The notes: a model not told the origin generated them from the letters alone. Numbered from the stretch's first letter, positions 1-5,432 are shown. The stretch is 7,730 nucleotides of DNA from CAYLNK01 sp964384675 (GCA_964384675.1 CAYLNK010000319.1:1-7730); one strand, 5' to 3'. Numbers and translations are program-made.

Positions 1-2
1 GG

Positions 3-593
3 CGGGTGCGGGCCTTCGAGGCGTTCCGGCGGCGGGTCGGCTCCGGCACGCGGCCCGCCCCGGGACTGGAGCCGGGCCACATCCCGTCGCGCTCTCCGGT
101 CGAGCCGACGATCGCCGTCCTCGTCACGCCGTACGGGCTCCAGCCGTCTCCCGTGGCGCGGGAGACGGAGTTCCAGGTCGGCATCGACCTGGCGGCGCCG
201 CTCGGCGCGGCCGTCGTCGCGTCGGCGGAGGGCGTCGTGCTCTACAGGGGGACGGTGCCCTCGAAGGCGGGAGCGCTCTGGAGACGCCTCGGCAACGTCG
301 TGGTGCTGGCGCACGGCGAGCGGATCCGGACGGTCTACGGGCACCTCGGCAAGATCCTCGTCGCCCCGAAGGGGCGTGTCCGGCGGGGTGATCCGATCGG
401 CCAGGTGGGGCAGAGCGGCTTCGCGGCCGGACCGCGGCTCCACTACGAGGTGCGGCGGCTCGGAGCCGGCGGCCGGTTCGTGCCGGTCGACCCGCGTCTC
501 CACATCCTGGACGTCGACCTGATCACCGCGGAGGAGATCCGGCGCCCCCCGGTGCCCCCCGCCGACGCCGATCTTCCGGCGGGCTTACGGTGA
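3..593 (+). CDS. M23/LytM-fold peptidase-like protein, 5' partial, probably inactive
   Basis: The reading frame is open to the window edge; a GTG at 6 is the first possible start in view, but only five bases precede it, so the gene probably begins upstream. Numbered from that GTG, residues about 38-165 form an M23 (LytM/lysostaphin-type) domain: a VTPYG segment, GIDLAAPLGAAVVASAEGVV (59-78), YGHLG (111-115), a GDPIGQVGQSG turn (128-138) and RLHYEV (144-149). M23 enzymes cut peptidoglycan cross-bridges with a zinc held by the His and Asp of HxxxD and the second His of HxH. Here the first is Gln57 (QVGID) and the catalytic His of HxH is Arg144; Asp61, His113 and His146 remain. That pattern resembles non-catalytic LytM proteins of the EnvC/NlpD type, which activate amidases. 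The fold call is firm; loss of activity is inferred. The C-terminal tail (about 180-195) is Pro/Ala-rich. It converges on the next gene with 7 nt between stops. Confidence 0.85.
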   Translation, partial: RVRAFEAFRRRVGSGTRPAPGLEPGHIPSRSPVEPTIAVLVTPYGLQPSPVARETEFQVGIDLAAPLGAAVVASAEGVVLYRGTVPSKAGALWRRLGNVVVLAHGERIRTVYGHLGKILVAPKGRVRRGDPIGQVGQSGFAAGPRLHYEVRRLGAGGRFVPVDPRLHILDVDLITAEEIRRPPVPPADADLPAGLR

Positions 594-600
594 GGCGTCC

Positions 601-1053
601 TCAGGGCGCGAGCGGGATCGAGATCGTGACGTAGGCGGCGACGGGCTTCCCGTCGATGGTGGCCGGCCGGTACTTCCAGCGCGCCACCGTCTTCACGACG
701 AGGGCGTCGAGGGACGGGTCGGCGCTCCGGACCACCTCCGGGCCTCCGACTCGGCCGTCGGAACGCACCGTCGCGAGGACCATGAACGACCCCGTGGAGC
801 CGGAGGCGCGTCGCGGGAACCGCGGCTCGACCGTCAGGGTCCTCTCCGGCTCGGTGAACTCTCCGACCGTGTGCCTCGGGATCGGATGACGTCGCTGGTA
901 GGCGCGGATGTCCCGGAGGAGGTCCTCGGGGACGTGATAGCCGGGGGGGAACGGAGCCAGGGACGAGAAGGAACCCGGCAGGGCGGGGGGCCGGGTGGGC
1001 TCCGGAGCGGGCGGCTGCAGGAGGAGGAGCGGGAGCAGGAGCGACCCGTTCAT
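601..1053 (-). CDS. TonB C-terminal-domain protein, small
   Basis: A 150-residue protein. Residues about 88-148 match the TonB/TolA C-terminal fold: a strand followed by DG at 99-100, the VVRS segment at 108-111, the ARWKYRPA helix-strand junction at 124-131, DGKPV at 134-138 and a final strand ending in IPL. The N-terminus has a short Leu-rich stretch (residues 4-12) followed by a Pro-rich segment, which could be a weak signal peptide or anchor, but it lacks the basic n-region and the long Pro-rich periplasmic spacer of energy-transducing TonB. I chose the ATG at 1053 because it lies 7 nt after the ligase stop; a longer in-frame reading to 1209 is Arg/Ser-rich and overlaps the ligase. It is the last gene of the three-gene cluster and is probably translated by coupling, as its own ribosome binding site is weak. 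Role unknown; TonB-C domains also occur in proteins that are not energy transducers. Confidence 0.82.
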   Translation of the reverse strand: MNGSLLLPLLLLQPPAPEPTRPPALPGSFSSLAPFPPGYHVPEDLLRDIRAYQRRHPIPRHTVGEFTEPERTLTVEPRFPRRASGSTGSFMVLATVRSDGRVGGPEVVRSADPSLDALVVKTVARWKYRPATIDGKPVAAYVTISIPLAP

Positions 1054-1060
1054 CGAGCCG

Positions 1061-2623
1061 TCATCCCTGGAGCGCCTCCGCCGCTTCGGCGTCGAGAGTC
1101 GCCCCGACCCTCCGGTAGAGGGCCTCGGCCGCCTCCGGCGAGTCCTCCACCGCGGTGAGCCCGAGCCGTCCCTGCTCGGACAGGCCGCTGAGCATGTGGA
1201 AGACGACACCGGTCTGCCGGGCGTGGTCGAAGTGGAGGTGGTGGCGGATCGCGATGTCGAAGAGGTCGTCGTGCGAGAGCGCGCGGTAGAGCGGGGACTC
1301 CAGGTGGTCCGTCGCGACGTAGTGCTTCGAGCGGCCGCTCGGCGCGGTGAAGACCGCGGTCTCCGGGTCGTAGCGGCCGTCGGTCAGGAACTCCAGCGTC
1401 AGGAACGGGTGCGTCGTGCCGCCCTTCCTGAGGTTGATCTCGATGGCCGACACGTGCCAGGCGCCGTCGCGCCGGAACGCCACGAAGTCCACGGCGAAGC
1501 GTCCCAGGACGCCGTGCCGCGCCAGGATCAGCCCGATCTTCCGCGCCTCCCGGGTCATGGCCATCGCGTAGGCGCGGTCCGCCGGGAACTTGCAGCCGAG
1601 GTAGCTCTGTCCCGACGGACCGCCCAGCAGCTGGTCGTGGGTGGAGAGGAGCTGGAGGTCTCCGAGCGGCGTGATCCGCATCTGGACGCTGGGGCTCCGG
1701 AAGTCCTCGCCCGAGAGGCGCTCCTCCACGACGCCCCCGCGCTCGCCGAGCTTCGCGGTGTACGTCTCCAGCGTGGCGGCGGCGTCCTCGAAGCGCATCT
1801 CACGGAGCCGTCCGTCGATCGCCGCGGGCTCGGAGGCGTCGCCGGGCGCCGGGAGGTCCGTCAGGTCGACGAGGGCGTTCCCTTCGCCCGAGACCCCCTC
1901 GTTCAGCTTCACCAGGGCCTGGCGCAGCCCGGGGTTCGCGGCGCGCAGCGAGCGGAGGGCGCGGACCGCGTCGTCCAGGGACGCGAGGTCCTCGACGCCG
2001 GCCGGGAACGGGACGCCCGCCTCGGCGAAGACCTTCCGGCTACCGCTCTTGGTGCCGAGCGGGAAGTGCTTCGGGTCGGCTCCGTACATCGGGATGCCGA
2101 GGCGCACCGCGAGCTCGCGCTCCAGCTCCGTCGTGTTGTACGGAATGAGGTGCGCGTGGTCGGGCCTCCCGATCAGCGCGCGGATCTGCGCGAGGAGGCG
2201 CGGCCGCTCCAGCAGCTTCAGGCTGAGGGGCTTCAACGATCCGTCCATCGGGGAGACGAACGTGACGCGCTTCTTGGCGTGGCTCGAGATGACGCCCGGC
2301 AGGAGGCCGAGGTAGTAGTCGATCACGCTCGGCAGGATCGGGAGCGACGTGACGTAGACCATCCGGGCACGCGACTTCCGGAGGAGGAGGAGGAGGAACA
2401 GGAAGCGCTCCTCGTAGGCCTGCAGGGTGAGGCCGGGCGTCGACATGTCGATCGACATCGACGGCACGACCACCATGGTCTGCTCCTCGGGGCTCCGCTG
2501 GCTCACCGAGGTGCCGATGAGCCGCCACTGCGGGATGAGCGTCCTCTGCAGCTCGGCGAAGCGGGCGGCGGCCTCTTCGTTGGTCAGACGGGGGGCGGCG
2601 GGCGGCTCGGCGGCGTCTTGCAT
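1061..2623 (-). CDS. PGM1-type ATP-grasp peptide ligase (pre-ATP-grasp + PGM1 C-terminal domain)
   Basis: A 520-residue cytoplasmic ligase. I recognise the family of PGM1, the pheganomycin enzyme that uses ATP to join an amino acid-like acyl donor to a peptide amine. Domain order: pre-ATP-grasp Rossmann-like region about 50-165 (VVVPSMSID at 51-59, a Leu run at 77-81, MVYVTSLPILPSVIDYYL from 88), ATP-grasp about 165-415, PGM1_C-like tail about 430-490 (KHYVATDHLESPLY, then HFDHARQTGVVFHML). Expected nucleotide and metal residues are visible: Lys239 in VKLNEGVSGEGN, the hinge VVEERL (298-303), and the metal-binding AIEINLRKGG (393-402) with Glu395 and Asn397. Length and motifs look complete, so it should be active. 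The ATG at 2623 has GGAG 11 nt upstream. It sits 16 nt after the GNAT gene and 7 nt before the TonB-C gene. Substrates cannot be deduced, and no precursor peptide gene is adjacent in the window. The family call is confident; the exact reaction is inferred. Confidence 0.88.
   Translation of the reverse strand: MQDAAEPPAAPRLTNEEAAARFAELQRTLIPQWRLIGTSVSQRSPEEQTMVVVPSMSIDMSTPGLTLQAYEERFLFLLLLLRKSRARMVYVTSLPILPSVIDYYLGLLPGVISSHAKKRVTFVSPMDGSLKPLSLKLLERPRLLAQIRALIGRPDHAHLIPYNTTELERELAVRLGIPMYGADPKHFPLGTKSGSRKVFAEAGVPFPAGVEDLASLDDAVRALRSLRAANPGLRQALVKLNEGVSGEGNALVDLTDLPAPGDASEPAAIDGRLREMRFEDAAATLETYTAKLGERGGVVEERLSGEDFRSPSVQMRITPLGDLQLLSTHDQLLGGPSGQSYLGCKFPADRAYAMAMTREARKIGLILARHGVLGRFAVDFVAFRRDGAWHVSAIEINLRKGGTTHPFLTLEFLTDGRYDPETAVFTAPSGRSKHYVATDHLESPLYRALSHDDLFDIAIRHHLHFDHARQTGVVFHMLSGLSEQGRLGLTAVEDSPEAAEALYRRVGATLDAEAAEALQG
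2380..2397. repeat. Six tandem GGA triplets inside the ligase gene
   Basis: Six perfect GGA units on the + strand read as TCC on the coding strand and encode most of the Leu run at residues 77-81 of the ligase. The run lies in a buried-looking helix of the pre-ATP-grasp region, so it is probably ordinary coding sequence rather than a contingency repeat; a change of one unit would add or remove a Leu without shifting the frame. Confidence 0.8.
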
Positions 2624-2639
2624 GACGCCGCATTCTCCG

Positions 2640-3110
2640 TCAACGAAGCCGCTGCTCCAGGAAAAGGGCCCCCGGCACGGGATTGAACGTGTAGGGCGGG
2701 ATCTCGACGAAGCCCAGCGACCGGTAGAGCGCGAGGGCAGCCTCCATGACCGGCAGCGTGTCGAGCCTCATCCGGGCGTAGCCGATCTCTCTCGCGTGCC
2801 GCGAAAGCTCGAGGACGAGCGCCCGTCCGGTGCCGCGCCCGCGCGCCGCGGGACGCGTGTAGAGCCGCTTCATCTCGCACACCCCCGTCTCGGCGAGCGG
2901 GTGCAGTCCTACGCAGCCGACGGGCTCGCCCCCGAGCTGCGCCAGCAGGAGCCGGCCGAGCGGGGGAGCGTACGAGCCCGGCAACGAGGCCAGCTCCCGG
3001 TCGAAGCCCTGGAAGCAGAGGCTGAACCCGAGCGACGCCGCGTACTCCAGGAAGAGCTCCCGGACGACGGGGAGATCCTCGTCGGCGGCTTCGCGGATCT
3101 GAAGCTCCAC
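2640..3110 (-). CDS. GNAT-family N-acetyltransferase
   Basis: A complete 156-residue GNAT protein, the usual length for a single domain. GNATs move an acetyl group from acetyl-CoA to an amine. The acetyl-CoA pyrophosphate-binding motif A is clear: MKRLYTRPAARGRGTGRAL (80-98), with the R/Q-x-x-G-x-G signature at 90-95. A strand with GGEPVGCVGL (60-69) precedes it, and motif B follows (ALALYRSLGF, 125-134). The ending IPPYTFNPVPGALFLE (137-152) is characteristic of a common uncharacterised subgroup. The start is a GTG at 3110; an in-frame stop lies 4 codons upstream (3120-3122), so no longer form is possible. No good ribosome binding site is visible. It is the first gene of the minus-strand cluster and is divergent from the globin gene, 49 bp away. 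It may acetylate the ligase's substrate or product, but the conserved form of the subgroup is equally consistent with an unrelated small-molecule role. Confidence 0.9.
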   Translation of the reverse strand: MELQIREAADEDLPVVRELFLEYAASLGFSLCFQGFDRELASLPGSYAPPLGRLLLAQLGGEPVGCVGLHPLAETGVCEMKRLYTRPAARGRGTGRALVLELSRHAREIGYARMRLDTLPVMEAALALYRSLGFVEIPPYTFNPVPGALFLEQRLR

Positions 3111-3116
3111 CGGCCG

Positions 3117-3122
3117 AGCTTA
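3117..3122 (-). promoter_or_regulatory. Possible -10 element for a leaderless GNAT-ligase-TonB-C transcript
   Basis: On the minus strand the hexamer TAAGCT fits TANNNT and ends 6 nt before the GTG start, the spacing seen at leaderless genes. No convincing -35 box and no ribosome binding site are seen. A hexamer match alone is weak evidence. Confidence 0.2.
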
Positions 3123-3148
3123 GCGGGAGTCCTGTAGCCTTGCATCCC

Positions 3149-3154
3149 GGAGGT
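3149..3154 (+). promoter_or_regulatory. Ribosome binding site of the globin gene
   Basis: GGAGGT lies 5 nt before the ATG at 3160. It fixes the start of the globin and rules out the overlapping frames that begin at 3140 and 3153. Confidence 0.8.
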
Positions 3155-3159
3155 GCCGG

Positions 3160-3567
3160 ATGGACCCGCGCAAGGTCGCCCTGGTCGTGGAGTCGTACGA
3201 GGAGCTCCGCCCGATCCCGAGGAGCCTCGGGACGACGTTCTACGAGCGGCTCTTCGAGCTCGATCCCTCCCTCCGCGCCCTCTTCAAAGGGAACCTCGAC
3301 AACCAGGCGTCGATGTTCGTCAGCGCGCTCGGGCTCGCGGTGCTGGGCCTCCGCGACGAGGGGCACATGCCCGCCAGCGTCCAGGACCTCGGGGCCCGCC
3401 ACCGGGCGTACGGCGTGCCGCCGGCGTCCTACGGGACGTTCCGCGAGGCGTTCCTCTGGGCGCTCGGGAACAGCCTCGGAGAGAGGTTCACACCGGAGCT
3501 GAGGGACGCCTGGAGCGAGGCGTTCGAGTCCCTCTCCCGGGTGATGCGCCAGGCGTCGGGGGGCTAG
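3160..3567 (+). CDS. Single-domain bacterial globin (flavohaemoglobin-type fold)
   Basis: A 135-residue globin with a full-length fold and no reductase domain. The helix landmarks are visible: FYERLFELDP (27-36) carries Tyr28 at the distal B10 position; LRALFKGN (38-45) gives Phe42 at CD1; Gln49 in LDNQASMF fits distal E7; ARHRAYGV (79-86) gives His81 as the proximal F8 haem ligand; the G and H helices follow (FREAFLWALG, then AWSEAFESLSRVM). A Tyr-B10/Gln-E7 pocket is the arrangement found in bacterial haemoglobins and flavohaemoglobins that bind oxygen or detoxify nitric oxide. Function without a fused reductase would need a separate electron donor; none is nearby. It is a single-gene unit: it has its own strong ribosome binding site and a terminator that begins in its stop codon. 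The haem-ligand assignments are by motif reading, not alignment. A sensor-type globin is less likely because no output domain is fused. Confidence 0.88.
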   Translation: MDPRKVALVVESYEELRPIPRSLGTTFYERLFELDPSLRALFKGNLDNQASMFVSALGLAVLGLRDEGHMPASVQDLGARHRAYGVPPASYGTFREAFLWALGNSLGERFTPELRDAWSEAFESLSRVMRQASGG

Positions 3568-3592
3568 CGGGGCAGCGCGGCTGCCCCGCTTT
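3566..3592 (+). terminator. Intrinsic terminator after the globin gene
   Basis: AGCGGGGCAGC (3566-3576) and GCTGCCCCGCT (3580-3590) pair perfectly over 11 bp around a 3-nt GCG loop, followed by TT. The T tract is short (TTT at 3590-3592). The 5' arm starts with the last two bases of the globin TAG stop. It insulates the globin from the regulator gene downstream. Confidence 0.75.
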
Positions 3593-3629
3593 CCAGGTCC
3601 CGCACCGGTCGGATCGCCCCTCGCGCCCC

Positions 3630-3635
3630 TAAGAT
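3630..3635 (+). promoter_or_regulatory. Possible -10 element for the TIGR02147 regulator gene
   Basis: TAAGAT matches TATAAT at four of six positions and TANNNT fully, ending 9 nt before the ATG at 3645. No Shine-Dalgarno sequence lies between it and the ATG, so the transcript may be leaderless or nearly so. No good -35 box is present; low confidence. Confidence 0.22.
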
Positions 3636-3644
3636 CGCGCCGCG

Positions 3645-4445
3645 ATGAAGGCGACGTGGTCCGGAGTCCCCGAGGGAGCGAGCTTCCGCTGGCTGCTGTC
3701 GGAGGAGCTCGCGCGCCGCTGCGGCCGGAACCCGCAGTACTCGCTGCGCGCCTTCGCGGCGGCGCTCTCGGTCGACCACGCCACGCTCTCGCAGTGGCTG
3801 CGCGGCAAGCGGCCCGTCACCGCGGAGACGATCGAGCGGCTCGGGCCGCGCCTCGGCCTGTCTGCGGAGGAGATCCGGGACCTGGTCTCCCGCGAGCGCC
3901 TCTTCCCCGCGCCCGGACCCGAGCGGCCGGAGGTGCGCCAGCTCGCGAGCGACGTCGCGAGCGTGGTGGCCGACTGGTGGCACTTCGCGATCCTCGAGCT
4001 CCTGCGGCTCGACTCGTTCCGTCCCGACTCGCGCTGGATCGCCCGCGTCCTGGACCTCGACGTCGACACGGTGAACGTCGCGCTCCAGCGGCTCCTGCGG
4101 CTCGGGCTCCTGGAGATGGCCGCCCCCGACCGCTGGGTCGACCGCTCGGGCGACGCGGCCACCTCGGTCGACGGGCTGCCGGCGGCCGCCCTGGAGCGCC
4201 TCGTCTCCGAGGCGCGGCGGCTCGCCGCCCAGTCGCTCCGCGACGTGCCGCGGGCGCTGCGCGAGCACTCGACGACGACGATCGCGGTCGACACCGCGCG
4301 CCTGGCCGGCGCGTTCGAGCGGATCGCCCGCTTCCGCCGCGAGCTGCTCGAGCACCTCGACGCCGGGGCCGCGCCGAGGGACGACGTCTACCAGCTCGAG
4401 ATCCACCTCTTCCCGGTCACACGCCTCAACAGGCAGAAGGAGTGA
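3645..4445 (+). CDS. TIGR02147/DUF4423-family transcriptional regulator
   Basis: A 266-residue cytoplasmic protein with the TIGR02147 layout. Residues about 33-58 form an XRE-like helix-turn-helix (SLRAFAAALSVDHATLSQWL, then GKRPVTAETIERLGPRLGLS). Residues about 104-160 hold the family hallmark, DWWHFAILELLRLDSF (110-125), then a second winged-helix-like unit (WIARVLDLDVDTVNVALQRL, followed by LRLGLLEM). The C-terminal part carries the STTTIAVDTARL (209-220), FRRELLEHL and VYQLEIHLFPVT (248-259) motifs. The family is widespread in deltaproteobacterial, Fibrobacter and acidobacterial lineages and is presumed to regulate transcription; its ligands and targets are not established. The start at 3645 lacks a clear ribosome binding site. 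The stop is 2 nt from the ATG of the VOC gene, so the two are co-translated and the VOC protein is the first candidate for functional partnership. Confidence 0.87.
   Translation: MKATWSGVPEGASFRWLLSEELARRCGRNPQYSLRAFAAALSVDHATLSQWLRGKRPVTAETIERLGPRLGLSAEEIRDLVSRERLFPAPGPERPEVRQLASDVASVVADWWHFAILELLRLDSFRPDSRWIARVLDLDVDTVNVALQRLLRLGLLEMAAPDRWVDRSGDAATSVDGLPAAALERLVSEARRLAAQSLRDVPRALREHSTTTIAVDTARLAGAFERIARFRRELLEHLDAGAAPRDDVYQLEIHLFPVTRLNRQKE
4435..4442 (+). promoter_or_regulatory. Ribosome binding site of the VOC gene
   Basis: AGAAGGAG, within the last codons of the regulator gene, lies 5 nt before the ATG at 4448. It decides the start of the VOC gene inside a much longer open frame that begins at 3656. 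Confidence 0.75.
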
Positions 4446-4447
4446 GC

Positions 4448-4804
4448 ATGGGCCGTCCCGTCACGAAGTTCCAGATCCTCGCCAAGGACCCCGACCGCAC
4501 CGCAGGCTTCTACACGGCGCTCTTCGACTGGCGGGTGAACGCCGACAACGCGCTCGGCTATCGGGCGCTCGAGACCGGCGCCGGACGCGGGATCGAGGGT
4601 GGCATCTGGCCGTCGCCGCCGGAAGGCCACGCCTTCGTGCAGCTGTTCGTGGAGGTGGACGACGTCGCCGGCACGATCGCCCGCGCGACCGAGCTCGGGG
4701 CCCGGGTCGTCGTCCCGCCGAGCGCGTTGCCCGACGGCGACGAGATGGCGGTGATCCTCGACCCCGAGGGGATCCCCCTCGCGCTGCATCGCCCGGCACG
4801 CTAG
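4448..4804 (+). CDS. VOC-family (glyoxalase/bleomycin-resistance fold) protein
   Basis: A 118-residue protein of the vicinal-oxygen-chelate fold, one pair of beta-alpha-beta-beta-beta modules. The first module reads KFQILAKDPDRTAGFYTALFDWRV (7-30), with Tyr39 and the GIEGGIWP segment (48-55). The second is VQLFVEVDDVAGTIARATELGARVVV (64-89), ending DGDEMAVILDPEGIPLAL (96-113). This is the COG3324-like pattern of predicted lyases/dioxygenases. Classical VOC metal ligands are only partly recognisable: Glu69 and Glu107 are in suitable strands, and Gln9 sits where the first-strand His often lies, so metal dependence is uncertain. The true start is the ATG at 4448. It is coupled to the TIGR02147 regulator (2-nt gap), and may be either the regulated enzyme or a ligand-binding partner. 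Substrate unknown. Confidence 0.86.
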   Translation: MGRPVTKFQILAKDPDRTAGFYTALFDWRVNADNALGYRALETGAGRGIEGGIWPSPPEGHAFVQLFVEVDDVAGTIARATELGARVVVPPSALPDGDEMAVILDPEGIPLALHRPAR

Positions 4805-4824
4805 GAGGCGGCGGGAAACACGGG

Positions 4825-4856
4825 GGCCTCTTCCTCCGTAGTCGGGGGAGGAGGCC
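4825..4856 (+). promoter_or_regulatory. Hairpin sequestering the ribosome binding site of the downstream gene
   Basis: GGCCTCTTCCTCCG (4825-4838) pairs continuously with CGGGGGAGGAGGCC (4843-4856) over 14 bp around a TAGT loop. Twelve pairs are Watson-Crick and two (4831-4850 and 4835-4846) are U-G. The wobbles are G-U only in the + strand RNA; in the opposite strand they would be C-A mismatches, so the element is oriented toward the + strand transcript. The 3' arm holds the whole GGAGGAGG Shine-Dalgarno sequence (4847-4854), 7 nt before the ATG at 4862. No T tract follows, which argues against a terminator. It would block ribosome loading unless opened. The pairing is read directly; the regulatory role is inferred. 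Confidence 0.6.
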
Positions 4857-4861
4857 AACTC

Positions 4862-5389
4862 ATGTCGAAGCTCGCCCGCCTCGCGGCGGCCGTCTGGGTC
4901 GTGTCGACGCCGCTCCTCGCCCGGGCCGACGCGCCCACGCCGGTGCCGACCCCGAAGCCGTGCTCCGCGCCCGAGTACCGGCAGTTCGATTTCTGGGCCG
5001 GGAGCTGGAACGTGACGATGGGAGGGAAGGCCGCGGGGACGAATACGATCCAGCCGATCGAGGCGGGCTGCGCGCTCCAGGAGACGTGGCGCGGCGCCGG
5101 CGGCGGGAGCGGCACCAGCCTGAACGCCTGGGACGCGCGGCGTGGCGTCTGGCACCAGACCTGGACCGGCGCGGACGGCGGCGTGCTCCTGCTGGAGGGC
5201 GCCTTCAAGGACGGCAAGATGGTCCTGACCGGCCAGCACCCGGCCGCGAAGGACCCGAAGGCGACCGTGCTCGAGAAGATCACCTGGTCCCCGCTCCCGT
5301 CCGGGCAGGTGCGCCAGCTCTGGGAGAGCTCGCTCGACGGCGGGAAGACCTGGTCCGTCGCCTTCGACGGGCTGTACACGCGGAAGTGA
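4862..5389 (+). CDS. Secreted DUF1579-like protein
   Basis: A 175-residue exported protein. Residues 1-22 are a typical signal peptide (Lys/Arg n-region, hydrophobic core, cleavage after ARA), followed by a Pro/Thr linker (PTPVPTPKP, 25-33). The mature domain begins YRQFDFWAGSWNVTMGG (39-55) and continues with the AGTNTIQPIEAGCALQETW block (58-76), GTSLNAWD (84-91), VWHQTWTG and a string of alternating hydrophobic strands to the end. This is the pattern of a widespread, uncharacterised lipocalin-like beta-barrel group close to DUF1579. Cys34 and Cys70 are the only cysteines and might form a disulfide; Cys34 is too far from the signal peptide to be a lipobox. The strong Shine-Dalgarno is buried in a hairpin. 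The gene lies 57 nt after the VOC gene on the same strand and may share its transcript. Function unknown; binding of a small hydrophobic molecule is a guess from the fold. Confidence 0.82.
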   Translation: MSKLARLAAAVWVVSTPLLARADAPTPVPTPKPCSAPEYRQFDFWAGSWNVTMGGKAAGTNTIQPIEAGCALQETWRGAGGGSGTSLNAWDARRGVWHQTWTGADGGVLLLEGAFKDGKMVLTGQHPAAKDPKATVLEKITWSPLPSGQVRQLWESSLDGGKTWSVAFDGLYTRK

Positions 5390-5394
5390 CGGGA

Positions 5395-5420
5395 GGCCCG
5401 GAGAGCCGTCTCTCCGGGCC
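5395..5420. terminator. Hairpin between convergent genes, likely bidirectional terminator
   Basis: GGCCCGGAGAG (5395-5405) and CTCTCCGGGCC (5410-5420) form a perfect 11-bp stem with a CCGT loop, midway between the stop at 5389 on + and the receptor stop at 5433 on -. No T tract flanks it on either strand, so it is a weak terminator by rule, though common in GC-rich genomes at this position. Confidence 0.55.
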
Positions 5421-5432
5421 CCGAGGGACCTC

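Noticed and set aside
1054..1209. Longer N-terminus for the TonB-C protein
   Set aside because: It would overlap the ligase by about 150 bases and adds only an Arg/Ser-rich stretch, while the ATG at 1053 gives a hydrophobic N-terminus directly after the ligase stop.
2380..2397. GGA repeat as a phase-variation switch
   Set aside because: The unit is three bases, so length change would not alter the frame, and a Leu run at this place appears to be a normal part of the family.
1054..2639. A RiPP precursor peptide beside the PGM1-type ligase
   Set aside because: The gaps around the ligase are 7 and 16 nt, too short for any peptide gene, and no short open frame with a ribosome binding site was seen in the other intergenic spaces of the window.
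995..2686. A 563-codon open frame on the + strand, antisense to the ligase gene
   Set aside because: Its product is dominated by Arg, Glu, Val and Gly with no domain; it is the usual shadow of a GC-rich gene. The minus-strand ligase has full family motifs over the same stretch.
3656..4447. Upstream extension of the VOC frame through the regulator gene
   Set aside because: The extension is Arg/Pro/Ala-rich and overlaps a recognisable TIGR02147 protein. A good ribosome binding site at 4435-4442 marks the ATG at 4448.
4862..5389. Lipoprotein reading of the DUF1579-like protein
   Set aside because: Cys34 lies 12 residues after a good AxA cleavage site and is preceded by Pro-rich linker, not by a lipobox.
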